Below, one piece after another: positions 25,194-33,641 of a stretch of DNA of 64,000 bases. This DNA is from Candidatus Zhuqueibacterota bacterium (GTDB lineage: Bacteria > Zhuqueibacterota > Zhuqueibacteria > Residuimicrobiales > Krinioviventaceae): the NCBI GenBank assembly GCA_016934825.1, contig JAFGSB010000078.1:1-64000 (forward strand), given 5' to 3'. The position numbers and the translations under genes were made by a program. Each line of letters opens with the position of its first letter. Positions within the stretch are counted from its first letter, which is position 1. Below the pieces are notes generated by a model. The model had not been told where the DNA came from and searched no databases. It saw only the letters and a program-made list of their open reading frames with translations.

Positions 25194-26252
25194 TCATTTT
25201 CTGCCGCTGGACCGTTTTGATGAACTACTGCTTGAGGAACTTCTGCTTGATGAACGTCCGCTGCTGGATGAACTGCTGCCGGATGAGCTCGAACTGCCAC
25301 TGCTTCTTCCGGAATAACCCGATGAAGACGAACTGCTGGAATTACCGGAAGAACTGCTGCGTGAAGACCTTGGCGCATACGACGGCGATTTTGTCGTTCG
25401 TGTTTTCCGAGTTACAGTTCTGGACTTTGTCGCACTTGACCCGCTCGAACTCGGCTTTCGTATACGGGAAACACTTGCGGACCTTTCAGTCGTCCGGGTT
25501 GTTGACTGTCGTTGAATCGAAGTCGTCCGTGAAGTGTTATCCTTCGTCCTGGTATTACGCGAAACCGCCTCCGGCCTTGTCGTACGTGTTACGGTACGGC
25601 GGATACTGCCGGTGGTGTTTCGCGGAGTCGTATTCGTTGAATTCCGCTTTATGGCCTCGGTAGTTCTCCTGGTTGTTCTTTGCGCACCGGTTACCGTGGC
25701 ATTTCGTTTTGGCGGTTGCACACCGCTATTGTTGCCGCGTATAGTACTGGGACGCTGCGATATAATACTTCTTCTGGCAAAATCACGTTTAACCTGCGGA
25801 GTAAGAGTGGTGTATGGTGAATAGTTGTTATAATAATGATGGCGGGGATAATAATAATCGTTATAATACCAACCATAACCGCCAAAGAAAGATACGGAGG
25901 GCCAGTAATAAGGATCGTACCAGCCATAATAATTATATCCATACCAGGGATCCCACCTATGATGAAATCTCCACCAGGATGTATAATATGGGTCATACCG
26001 CCATGAATCCCAGAAAAACGGATCATAATAACCGCCGGAAATATAAACATCATGATCATATTGGTGATAGACGACATCATATTGTTCTGCATCTTCATCA
26101 CCGGCATTTTCATTTTCATCATATTCTGTATAATAATCATATTCTGATGTGGTATTTACTTTAGGATTGCCGACACGGGTATAACATCCCGATAATCCGG
26201 CAACAATAATGCTGATTAAAAGCGCCAATGAAAATTTTTTTATATTTAACAT
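25194..26252 (-). CDS. lipoprotein with aromatic-rich and Ser/Arg/Thr-rich low-complexity regions
   Basis: 352 residues in three parts. The signal sequence ends with lipobox LSGC (Cys near 23). Residues 40-145 are extraordinarily rich in Tyr, Trp, Asp and Gly (WRYDPYYTSWWRFHHRWDPW). Residues about 160-352 are Arg/Thr/Ser-rich, first with TTRRTTEAIKRNSTNTTPRN, then long Ser tracts with scattered Arg/Gly to the end. No folded domain is evident. The composition suggests surface exposure, adhesion or matrix association, or binding of polyanions by the basic tail. Good promoter (26315-26343) and AGGAGG ribosome binding site show it is expressed as a real gene. Not recognised. Confidence 0.75.
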   Translation of the reverse strand: MLNIKKFSLALLISIIVAGLSGCYTRVGNPKVNTTSEYDYYTEYDENENAGDEDAEQYDVVYHQYDHDVYISGGYYDPFFWDSWRYDPYYTSWWRFHHRWDPWYGYNYYGWYDPYYWPSVSFFGGYGWYYNDYYYPRHHYYNNYSPYTTLTPQVKRDFARRSIISQRPSTIRGNNSGVQPPKRNATVTGAQRTTRRTTEAIKRNSTNTTPRNTTGSIRRTVTRTTRPEAVSRNTRTKDNTSRTTSIQRQSTTRTTERSASVSRIRKPSSSGSSATKSRTVTRKTRTTKSPSYAPRSSRSSSSGNSSSSSSSGYSGRSSGSSSSSGSSSSSSGRSSSRSSSSSSSSKRSSGRK

Positions 26253-26314
26253 TTTATCGCCTCCTTTGATGAGCCAAAAAGCTCTTTACGAGTGATTGGC
26301 GAATTATTCCTTTT

Positions 26315-26343
26315 AATATACAAAGTAAACCCAATTGAATCAA
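26315..26343 (-). promoter_or_regulatory. sigma-70 promoter of the low-complexity lipoprotein gene
   Basis: Minus strand TTGATT (26338-26343), 17-nt spacer and TATATT (26315-26320), about 60 nt upstream of the start codon at 26252. Confidence 0.6.
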
Positions 26344-26454
26344 TACTCATTTCTACTATTTTCAACTTCCAATTGATTTAACAAACTTTTTCTTCTGTTT
26401 ATTTGACGTATTTTTTTTATTTTCGTTTACAATTCCAATAAAATATACTTTCAT

Positions 26455-27078
26455 TCATTCATTATGCTTAAAACTATATATACACGTGGTCCACATGGAA
26501 ATTTTTTTATTATCCGCTATTGCCGGAGTGTACCTGCTCTTGTAAGCGGCGTCAACAGCCGCATTTTTACATATTTCACTTTGAGTTGTATTTGCTGAAA
26601 CAACCACATCAATCACATTACCGGATTCATCAATTTTGACCAACAATTTAACGTTTCCTTCTATTTTCTTTTTTTGCAGTTCCTTAGAATATTCCGGGAC
26701 GACCTGAACCAGAGGTCTCGGAGGGATCGTATCAATCTTTCCGATAGTAATACCGCTGGTTCCATAAGGTGAATCTCCAAGTTTCCAGTTTATATTGGTT
26801 TCATCTATCGTATCGTCTTCCGGGAATAATGAATCTTCCGATGGAACAGGTAAAACCGGTCTTGTCGGCGCCGGCTGACCCCGGCGTATTTTTTGTTCGG
26901 TGGCCGGTATATCTTCAATCGTTAAACTCAGAACAACACGTTTCGGTTCCTTATATTCAATATCGATTTTTTTAGGAAAAGTTTGAAATAACACAATAAT
27001 CAGCAAAAGAGAGACAATAATTGCTTTTTCAATATGTATACAGTGTGAAAATTGATAAAGTTTATTTATTCTATTCAT
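26455..27078 (-). CDS. TonB-family energy transducer
   Basis: 207 residues. One N-terminal membrane segment (about 20-36), a proline-containing linker (RRGQPAPTRPVLPVPSEDS) and a C-terminal TonB domain (about 120-205): LVQVVPEYSKELQKKKIEGN, VKLLVKIDESGNVIDVVVSA, then A-A-V-D-A-A-Y-K-S-R-Y-T-P. TonB carries proton-motive energy from ExbBD to outer-membrane receptors. No exbB/exbD is beside it. Position 33 bp after batE suggests it is read as the last gene of the Bat operon. The domain has two cysteines (near 170 and 199), unusual for TonB. Confidence 0.8.
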   Translation of the reverse strand: MNRINKLYQFSHCIHIEKAIIVSLLLIIVLFQTFPKKIDIEYKEPKRVVLSLTIEDIPATEQKIRRGQPAPTRPVLPVPSEDSLFPEDDTIDETNINWKLGDSPYGTSGITIGKIDTIPPRPLVQVVPEYSKELQKKKIEGNVKLLVKIDESGNVIDVVVSANTTQSEICKNAAVDAAYKSRYTPAIADNKKISMWTTCIYSFKHNE

Positions 27079-27111
27079 TATTCGAAAATAATGTTGAACA
27101 ACATAAATAAA

Positions 27112-27867
27112 TTATATTATCTCGACTGTGCTTACATTAATCCATCCAATTTTACCGTCAGATAATTCAATTCTTAGAAAATCCCCGGAACGTTCCGATA
27201 TTTTCACCTTTACACCTTCATGGAGCGCGAAAACCTCTGTCGCATCTTTTGATGGTGAACTGGTTACATCAATTCTTTTAGCAATAACGATCGCCTCTTT
27301 CAGATTGATATCTTCATTGATACGTTGAATAAAAATCAAAGCGGAAAACAAAAATAATATAAACACCGGAATGACCGCGATACCGGTCACTTTTTTAAAG
27401 AAATGGTTCCGAATAAAAATCCGGACAATCAACAAAGATATTAAAACAATATATATCGCCAGCGTCAGTATACCAAGATCTTTGGTAACAAAAAAATCTT
27501 TAACATTTTTCCAAAAAAAAATGAGAAAAAGTTGCGGCGGCAAATTAATTTTATCGACAACATACAACCGGGCAATATCCAGGTTAAACAAGATATCTTC
27601 ATCACGGGGCGTCAATTTTTTGGCCCTTTCATAATTCAGAATGGATTTACCAATCTGATTTGATTTGAAATAGGCATTCCCCAGATTATAGTATATTTCC
27701 GCACTCTCATAGCCGGTAGACAGCGCCGTTTCATACATTTCCACGGCCTGCTGATACTCACCCTGCTGATAAAATTCATTACCTTTTTGAAAATCGGTAT
27801 TGGCCTTGCCGATTTCCGCTTTCGGAGCGATCAAAAGAAAAACATATAATAATATCGACATATTCAT
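27112..27867 (-). CDS. batE: BatE-like TPR protein with SH3-like C-terminus
   Basis: 251 residues. N-terminal signal or anchor segment, TPR repeats (about 25-100: GNEFYQQGEYQQAVEMYETA, AEIYYNLGNAYFKSNQIGKS), two hydrophobic segments (about 128-150 and 165-185) and a C-terminal bacterial SH3 domain (VTSSPSKDATEVFALHEGVK, FLRIELSDGKIGWINVS). This matches BatE of the Bacteroides aerotolerance operon, which sits in the inner membrane. The start at 27867 directly follows the batD stop (1 nt), so translation is probably coupled; 27861 is an alternative. Confidence 0.82.
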   Translation of the reverse strand: MNMSILLYVFLLIAPKAEIGKANTDFQKGNEFYQQGEYQQAVEMYETALSTGYESAEIYYNLGNAYFKSNQIGKSILNYERAKKLTPRDEDILFNLDIARLYVVDKINLPPQLFLIFFWKNVKDFFVTKDLGILTLAIYIVLISLLIVRIFIRNHFFKKVTGIAVIPVFILFLFSALIFIQRINEDINLKEAIVIAKRIDVTSSPSKDATEVFALHEGVKVKISERSGDFLRIELSDGKIGWINVSTVEII

Positions 27868-27868
27868 T

Positions 27869-29710
27869 TTATAACGCTTTTTCCAAGTTAACGATTGCTT
27901 CTTTTGCTCTTGAATAGAATTCAAACATTTCGGCTTTTGTTACGGTCGCGGGCGCGAAACGCTGAAAATCACAGGTTTGAATCAATTCAATATATTGATT
28001 CACAACTGAACTGTCAAGATTTCGTTGATTCAAAAGCTCCTCTAATTCCGTGCTGATCATACCCGCAGCGGCTAAATTCAATTTGTCCGCAGCAAATCCC
28101 AACAGGGCCCGCGACACTTCTGCGAAAAATTCCTTCTGTGTGTTTTCTGCAAGTAATCCTCTGGATTTACTTAACCGTTTCATTGCTATTGTATTGGCCC
28201 GCCGGCTTCGGGCATAAGCGACATTTTTACTTAATTTCTCAAGATGTCTGTTATAGCCGACGGAAACGATCAATAATAACATGGGGATAATACATAAAGC
28301 AACATATAAAAAACTTTTATAAATTTTAAAACCCGTGCGGGTAAACGAATTTGTATTCAGTTTGATATAACGGATATCCTGACCGACAAGCCGGACCTCC
28401 TCTTTACTCAGACCGGAACCCATGGATAGCAGTTCATCATTCCCTTTTTCAACCCGGATCAGAAATTCGGGAGTGGATAATGTCTTGTATGTTTTGGCGT
28501 AAGGATCAAAATAATTAAAATTTACGGATTTAATACGCTGTTCACCCGGGAACCGCGGCACCAGGATATATTCGAACGTTTTATTGCCGCTGACGCCGTT
28601 CTCGTTGCGGATGATATTTTCTGTGATCTTTGGTTCATACTGTTGAAAATCCTGCGGGATCAGTACATTCGGTTGAGGGACGATTTTTATGTTCCCGGTA
28701 CCTGAAATTTTAATCTTTAACGTTATCGCTTCATTCGTTTTGACCTGAGATTTATCGATGGACGCATCCAGATCAAAGTTGCCGACAATTCCGGAAAAAT
28801 TTTCCGGTTTATTTGCCGTCGGCAAAGGCAAAACATTGATCTTTACCGGTTGTGAAAAAATGGTTTTGCGAACAGTCCGGGTGAAAAAAGGATCTTCAAA
28901 AAAGCTGTCGAATATATCATTACTGCGTCTTTGTCTCGGGACACGGATATTGCAGTCAATACCAAGCGAACCCACCGATTTTTCCCCGGGTGACGCGGGG
29001 AACAGTATGGTCTTCTTGATGTCGGCCAGCACGAATTTTTGACCGTTAATTACCTCTTCCCAGATTTTTGGCTGATTGCCCACGTCGATCTCCTCAGCCC
29101 AAAATCCGACCGTCTCCGGAAGTTTGTTCACTCCATAATTTGTGAGATTAACCCTGGCGCTTTTATAAATCCGGTATGAAACGACAACCGGTTCATTCTG
29201 ATAAACCGTTTTCTTACTTACGATTGCGCGTAAATAGAGATCTTCTCCGGTATCCGGTATATCTACGGTGGTTTGCTTTTGCGGCTCATCGGGTTGTACG
29301 GCGGATTTTACAATCGTTATGGTTACCGGCTCGGAAACGGCCTGATTGTCTTTATTACTGACCCTGATCTCCGGTATCGTATATGTTCCTTCTTTGGCGG
29401 CAATATAATAAAATGCCTGTGATTTCGTGATCGACATTTTACCGTTTATAAACTGGATATTCTGAGAATTCCCGCCGCTTCCGGCCAGCTTTAAAAATTC
29501 TCCCATTTCCGGCGGCGGGGGATAATCGACTTTGTTTGCGCCTTCCCCGCTTATTTCTATCGTCAGCATCAGGCGCTGATTCAGGGCCAGTGTGGTGCGG
29601 TCAACAACGGCCCGAATTGTTAAAGACTGTTGAGCCATGCTCAAACCGTTGGCCGATATTAACAGAATAAATAAAAATCGCAGGGATATTTTTATATTTG
29701 GCGTAATCAT
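27869..29710 (-). CDS. batD: BatD aerotolerance protein
   Basis: 613 residues. Signal peptide (about 1-26), a large periplasmic part of repeated Ig-like beta domains (SLTIRAVVDRTTLALNQRLM, YPPPPEMGEFLKLAGSGGNS, KTNEAITLKIKISGTGNIKI, typical of the BatD/oxygen-tolerance family), one membrane segment about 475-497 and a helical cytoplasmic tail (RALLGFAADKLNLAAAGMIS). Works with the VWA proteins BatA/BatB and MoxR; the complex is linked to oxidative-stress resistance in Bacteroides and Francisella, with unknown mechanism. Between batC and batE. Confidence 0.9.
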   Translation of the reverse strand: MITPNIKISLRFLFILLISANGLSMAQQSLTIRAVVDRTTLALNQRLMLTIEISGEGANKVDYPPPPEMGEFLKLAGSGGNSQNIQFINGKMSITKSQAFYYIAAKEGTYTIPEIRVSNKDNQAVSEPVTITIVKSAVQPDEPQKQTTVDIPDTGEDLYLRAIVSKKTVYQNEPVVVSYRIYKSARVNLTNYGVNKLPETVGFWAEEIDVGNQPKIWEEVINGQKFVLADIKKTILFPASPGEKSVGSLGIDCNIRVPRQRRSNDIFDSFFEDPFFTRTVRKTIFSQPVKINVLPLPTANKPENFSGIVGNFDLDASIDKSQVKTNEAITLKIKISGTGNIKIVPQPNVLIPQDFQQYEPKITENIIRNENGVSGNKTFEYILVPRFPGEQRIKSVNFNYFDPYAKTYKTLSTPEFLIRVEKGNDELLSMGSGLSKEEVRLVGQDIRYIKLNTNSFTRTGFKIYKSFLYVALCIIPMLLLIVSVGYNRHLEKLSKNVAYARSRRANTIAMKRLSKSRGLLAENTQKEFFAEVSRALLGFAADKLNLAAAGMISTELEELLNQRNLDSSVVNQYIELIQTCDFQRFAPATVTKAEMFEFYSRAKEAIVNLEKAL

Positions 29711-29720
29711 CCTTAATTTT

Positions 29721-30470
29721 TTACCAATCTTTTGAAACCGAAATCCGGCCCCGCACTTTTTGTTTTCGGGCCTCTTTCATTTTTTCTTCATCTTCTTTTA
29801 AAGCGTTTAATATACGTTCCGCGTCCTCTTTGGAAATATCCTGTTGCTGTTCCTGTTGCTGCTGTTGTTGTTCCTGCTCCTGCTGCTGTTCTTCTTCCGG
29901 CGATTGTTGTTCCTGTTGCTGCTGTTGCTCCTGTTGTTGTTCTTGCTGCTGGTCCTGATTCTGTTGTTGTTGTTGTTGATCCTGCTGTTGTTGTTGCTGC
30001 TGTTGAGGATTTTGCTGTTGCTTTTGCGCCTGGTCCTTTAACTTTTTACGGACAAATTCCAGATTATACTTTGCGTCTTCATCATCCGGATTGAGTTCAA
30101 GGGACTGCTTATAAGCCATGATGGCTTCCGGCAGTTTGTTTAACCGGTACAGCGCATTACCAATATTATAATAGGATTGCGCCTGTTTCAGGACATCATC
30201 GCTGTTCAGGGAAGCTTCGAATTCCTTGACCGCTTCTTCATATTTGTTCATTTTATACTGGGCGTCGCCGATATTGAACTTTAGCAAAGGTGATTCAGGA
30301 TCATGCACCTGCGCGTCCCGGTACTTATTCAGGGCGTCATCATATTTTTCTTTATTATAAAGGTTGTTGCCTTCAACGACTTTTTTACGCACCGCCTGCG
30401 CGAAAACGGAATCCAGTGCGCCAAACCAGAGAACAACAATTAAAATAATTTTTAATATCTTCATATCCAT
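29721..30470 (-). CDS. batC: BatC TPR protein with a glutamine-rich tract
   Basis: 249 residues. Signal peptide (about 1-25, DSVFAQ), three to four TPR repeats (about 28-150, including ALYRLNKLPEAIMAYKQSLE), a tract of about 65 residues consisting almost only of Gln with a few Glu/Asp/Pro, and a conserved end (ISKEDAERILNALKEDEEKM...) typical of BatC proteins. The Q-tract is coded by CAG/CAA mixtures, so it is not a single-codon expansion. The start is taken at 30470 (MDMKIL); 30464 is possible. Periplasmic scaffold of the Bat complex (family knowledge). 17 bp after batB. Confidence 0.85.
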   Translation of the reverse strand: MDMKILKIILIVVLWFGALDSVFAQAVRKKVVEGNNLYNKEKYDDALNKYRDAQVHDPESPLLKFNIGDAQYKMNKYEEAVKEFEASLNSDDVLKQAQSYYNIGNALYRLNKLPEAIMAYKQSLELNPDDEDAKYNLEFVRKKLKDQAQKQQQNPQQQQQQQQDQQQQQQNQDQQQEQQQEQQQQQEQQSPEEEQQQEQEQQQQQQEQQQDISKEDAERILNALKEDEEKMKEARKQKVRGRISVSKDW

Positions 30471-30487
30471 CACATTATTTGTTTTGA

Positions 30488-31519
30488 TTACATAAACCGT
30501 CCGCGCCATTCCTGCTTAACCTTACGGCGTTCCGGTAAAGCAAATTCCCACACCAGGAATAAAACGGCAAACGCGATAAAATATTGGAACCGGTCTTCAA
30601 ATTGGGAAAATTTTAAAGAACCCAGTTCTTTTTTTTCCATGTTATCAATTTCATTATAAATTCTATCCAGTTCATCTTCGCCGCTGGTGGACCTGAAATA
30701 TTTGCCGCCTGTTTGCAGCGCCACTTTTTCAAGGGTCACTTCGTCCAGCTTGGAGATAATGACCTGCCCTTTATTATCCTTTTTGAAACCCATCCCCCCT
30801 GAACCGTCGGCAACCGCAGGAATCGGCTCGCCCTTTGGGGAACCGATGCCGACACAATAAATAACGATACCCTGCCGTTCCGCTTCTTCGGCGTATTTCA
30901 TTACATCGCCCTGATGGTCCTCGCCGTCGGTGATCAGGACAAGTACTTTATGTTTTCTTTCTTTTTGATCAAAAGTGTCAATGGCCTTTTCAATCACGCT
31001 GCCTATGGCGGTTCCGGGTGTTGGTATTAATTCGGGTTCCATAATGTCCAGAAAAATTTTGGCGGCTCCATAATCAAGCGTTAAAGGACATTGCACAAAC
31101 GGAACCCCGGAAAACGCGATAAGAGCGATTCGATCGCCGCGCAGCCGGTCGATAAAGCCTTCCACCTCATGCTTGGCCTTTGCCAGCCGGCTCGGCTGAA
31201 TATCCTGCGCCAGCATGGATTTGGACACATCAATCGCGACGATTATATCGATACCTTCACGTTTCACTTCTTCCAGTTTTGTGCCGATCTGCGGCCGCGC
31301 CAGCGCGAAAATCGAAAAAATGAGGGCGCCAAGGATCAACATAATTTTACCGACCTGTCTTCCAACACTGGTGTTTTTACTTAATTTCTCCAGAATGGCC
31401 AGATTGCCGAATTTTTTCATGGCTCTTTTTTTTGCTTTGAAAGCCAAAAAATAAAATATAATGATTACGGGTATAATCCAGAAGAGATATAAAAAATATG
31501 ATAGCGCAAATCGAAACAT
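30488..31519 (-). CDS. batB: BatB, VWA-domain membrane protein
   Basis: 343 residues. Two N-terminal membrane segments (about 7-26 and 57-76), a von Willebrand A domain (about 85-300) with MIDAS motif DVSKSM in VAIDVSKSMLAQDIQPSR, the threonine in PTPGTAIGSVI and the aspartate in LVLITDGEDHQGDV, and a C-terminal membrane helix (about 310-328). VWA domains bind a divalent metal and partner proteins. AAAGG lies close to the ATG. Follows batA by 29 bp. Confidence 0.92.
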   Translation of the reverse strand: MFRFALSYFLYLFWIIPVIIIFYFLAFKAKKRAMKKFGNLAILEKLSKNTSVGRQVGKIMLILGALIFSIFALARPQIGTKLEEVKREGIDIIVAIDVSKSMLAQDIQPSRLAKAKHEVEGFIDRLRGDRIALIAFSGVPFVQCPLTLDYGAAKIFLDIMEPELIPTPGTAIGSVIEKAIDTFDQKERKHKVLVLITDGEDHQGDVMKYAEEAERQGIVIYCVGIGSPKGEPIPAVADGSGGMGFKKDNKGQVIISKLDEVTLEKVALQTGGKYFRSTSGEDELDRIYNEIDNMEKKELGSLKFSQFEDRFQYFIAFAVLFLVWEFALPERRKVKQEWRGRFM

Positions 31520-31548
31520 AACCTTTGCAAACCTTTCGACATCAAAAA

Positions 31549-32541
31549 TTAGGGTATTTTTCTGAACCGTGTCTGCGACAGTACAACTTCCGCCGCCAGC
31601 AATACCAGTGCGAGTAACAGATAATTGATAAACAATTCCTTATACCGGGTGTACTCTTTAACTTCAATTTTGGTTTTTTCCATCTCACCGATTTCGGCAT
31701 ATATTTTTTCAAGACTTGTTTCATCGGTCGCCCGAAAATATTGCCCCCCGGTGATGCTGGCGACCTGTTTTAACAGGGCTTCATCGATTTCCACCGGCAT
31801 TTTTACATACCGCTTGCCGAATATCGGGTCGTCAATAGGATATAACGCGTCGCCCCGCTTCCCGGCGCCGATCGTATAGATACGTATATTATATGCTTTT
31901 CCGACTTTAGCGGCCGTAATCGGGTCCAGTTCACCCCTGTTGTTACGTCCGTCGGTCAGTAATATGACAACTTTACTTTTCGCCTTACTGTCCCGCAAGC
32001 GGTTCACACAATTGGCGAGCGCCATACCGATTGCGGTTCCATCCTCGATCATACCGATATGTATATCTTCCATAAAACGCAGTAAAATACCATAATCAAG
32101 TGTAAGCGGACACTGGGTAAAGCTCTGCGCGGAAAAGACAACCAGCCCGATCCGGTCATTATTCCGGCCTTTGATAAAGTCGGCCGCCACCACTTTTGCC
32201 GCTTCAAGACGGTTTTTGGGTTTAAAATCTTCCGCCAGCATACTGCTGGAAACATCCATCGCCAGAATAATGTCTATCCCTTCCGTGATGATCTCCTCCT
32301 CACTGCGACCGGACTGCGGCCTGGCAAAACAGATAATCAGCAGGCCGATGACAAGCAAACGTAATACAAACAGAATATGTCGATACTTTTTTACGGGCGA
32401 ATTCCTGACCGACTTTATAATTCCAAGATTGGAGTACCGCAATGTTGAACCGGATTTTCGGTTCCGCTTTATATACCAGAATACCAAAACCGGCAGGATA
32501 ACCAATAAAACCAGAAACTCCGGATTCGCAAAACGAAACAT
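31549..32541 (-). CDS. batA: BatA, VWA-domain membrane protein
   Basis: 330 residues, same layout as BatB: two N-terminal membrane helices, VWA domain with MIDAS residues in LAMDVSSSMLAEDFKPKN, IEDGTAIGMALANCV and VILLTDGRNNRGELD, and a C-terminal membrane helix. The start is put at 32541 (MFRFANPE) since GGAGG lies 9 nt upstream; an ATG three codons earlier overlaps that site and the preceding stop codon. It begins 1 nt after the stop of the BatD-like gene, indicating coupling. Confidence 0.92.
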   Translation of the reverse strand: MFRFANPEFLVLLVILPVLVFWYIKRNRKSGSTLRYSNLGIIKSVRNSPVKKYRHILFVLRLLVIGLLIICFARPQSGRSEEEIITEGIDIILAMDVSSSMLAEDFKPKNRLEAAKVVAADFIKGRNNDRIGLVVFSAQSFTQCPLTLDYGILLRFMEDIHIGMIEDGTAIGMALANCVNRLRDSKAKSKVVILLTDGRNNRGELDPITAAKVGKAYNIRIYTIGAGKRGDALYPIDDPIFGKRYVKMPVEIDEALLKQVASITGGQYFRATDETSLEKIYAEIGEMEKTKIEVKEYTRYKELFINYLLLALVLLAAEVVLSQTRFRKIP

Positions 32542-32542
32542 A

Positions 32543-33598
32543 TTAACCATCCTCCCCTTTTTCGATTTTCTCTTCCGTTACCAGATTTTGTTCTGCTTCT
32601 TCCGCAAGCGTTTTCGGTTCATCGTCCTGGATACTTGCAGCCGTTTCCGGTTCCTCGGGTTCCGCAATGACCAGTTTGGATTGGTTAACAAAATCAAAGG
32701 CCAAGCCGGTTATTATGTCTGTTTCTTTCTCTTCCGGTATATATTTTGCGAACTTGACAAGATCGCAACTGTCTAAAAATTCTCTCGTCATATCTATATA
32801 AAGCTTTTCAAGCTTTTCTTGTTCCATTTTTTCCAATAATTGTGTGGTTGTCATCTCTGGCGCGTAAATAAAAAACCGGTTTTCAATATATTCCCGGATA
32901 ATATCCGAAATCTGAATATAATACTCCTTAATTTCCCCGGAAACCAATAAATCACTTTGCACGAGCGTCTCAAGCGCTTCAAGCGCAACCTCGTGCGCCG
33001 GTCGCGGCGGTTTTTGTCTTGTCGGCAACAGGGCTTTGCCCGCTTTTCTTCTTTTTATATAGTAAATCAGCAAAAAAGCAACCGCGATAATTAAAATAAT
33101 TATCAAAACCAATTTTATATATTGAGTATAATCCCAGGGCGGAACCAGCGGAATTTTGATGTCCCGGATATCACCCGCATCCTCGGGATTCAGGCTTTGC
33201 ACCGAAATTTTTAACGGTTCGGTTTTGATGAATTTGATTGTGGTATCCGTTACGGTTGAATACCCGATCTGCAATTCCGGGATCTTAAACTCGCCCGTAT
33301 CAAACGTCGATAAAAAGTAATTGGTCTGTGCGACGATCTTTCCATCCGTTTTTTGCGGCTCTATATTTTTATAGTCCCTTATTTCAAACATTCCCAGATT
33401 GGCCGCCAGCTCCGGCATAATTAATTTCACGTCCGGATCGTGCGTCACAATGACGGAATACTGAAACACATCGCCGATGAGTATGGTATTACGGTCAACT
33501 TTGGACTCTACCGAAATACTGCCCTGTGAAAAAAGAGAAGCGGTAAAAATTAAAACCGTTAAAATTATAGATAAAATTTTATAATTTTTGTTTCGCAT
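32543..33598 (-). CDS. short BatD-like/DUF4381-type membrane protein
   Basis: 351 residues. Signal peptide (about 1-24), one Ig-like domain resembling the first domain of BatD (VESKVDRNTILIGDVFQYSV), one membrane segment (about 163-183) and a cytoplasmic helical domain with YYIQISDIIREYIENRFFIY and LDSCDLVKFAKYIPEE, a pattern shared with BatD and DUF4381 tails (C/S-D-x-x-K/R-F-A). The last 50 residues are Glu-rich. Encoded directly ahead of batA. Expected partner of the VWA proteins. Confidence 0.78.
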   Translation of the reverse strand: MRNKNYKILSIILTVLIFTASLFSQGSISVESKVDRNTILIGDVFQYSVIVTHDPDVKLIMPELAANLGMFEIRDYKNIEPQKTDGKIVAQTNYFLSTFDTGEFKIPELQIGYSTVTDTTIKFIKTEPLKISVQSLNPEDAGDIRDIKIPLVPPWDYTQYIKLVLIIILIIAVAFLLIYYIKRRKAGKALLPTRQKPPRPAHEVALEALETLVQSDLLVSGEIKEYYIQISDIIREYIENRFFIYAPEMTTTQLLEKMEQEKLEKLYIDMTREFLDSCDLVKFAKYIPEEKETDIITGLAFDFVNQSKLVIAEPEEPETAASIQDDEPKTLAEEAEQNLVTEEKIEKGEDG

Positions 33599-33641
33599 AC
33601 TGATATTTGGATTTTTTAGATAATAAAAGTATTAAGTCCTG

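Noticed and set aside
25200-25560. Repetitive DNA in the lipoprotein gene
   Set aside because: Explained by Ser/Arg/Thr-rich coding sequence in an intact frame, not by a mobile or tandem repeat.
29830-30020. Triplet-repetitive DNA resembling a short repeat array
   Set aside because: Mixed CAA/CAG codons of the BatC Gln tract; no repeat-spacer structure, so not CRISPR or a satellite.
29732-30094. Leucine- or valine-rich frames on the plus strand opposite batC
   Set aside because: They are the complement of the glutamine tract; the batC frame with signal peptide and TPR repeats explains the region.
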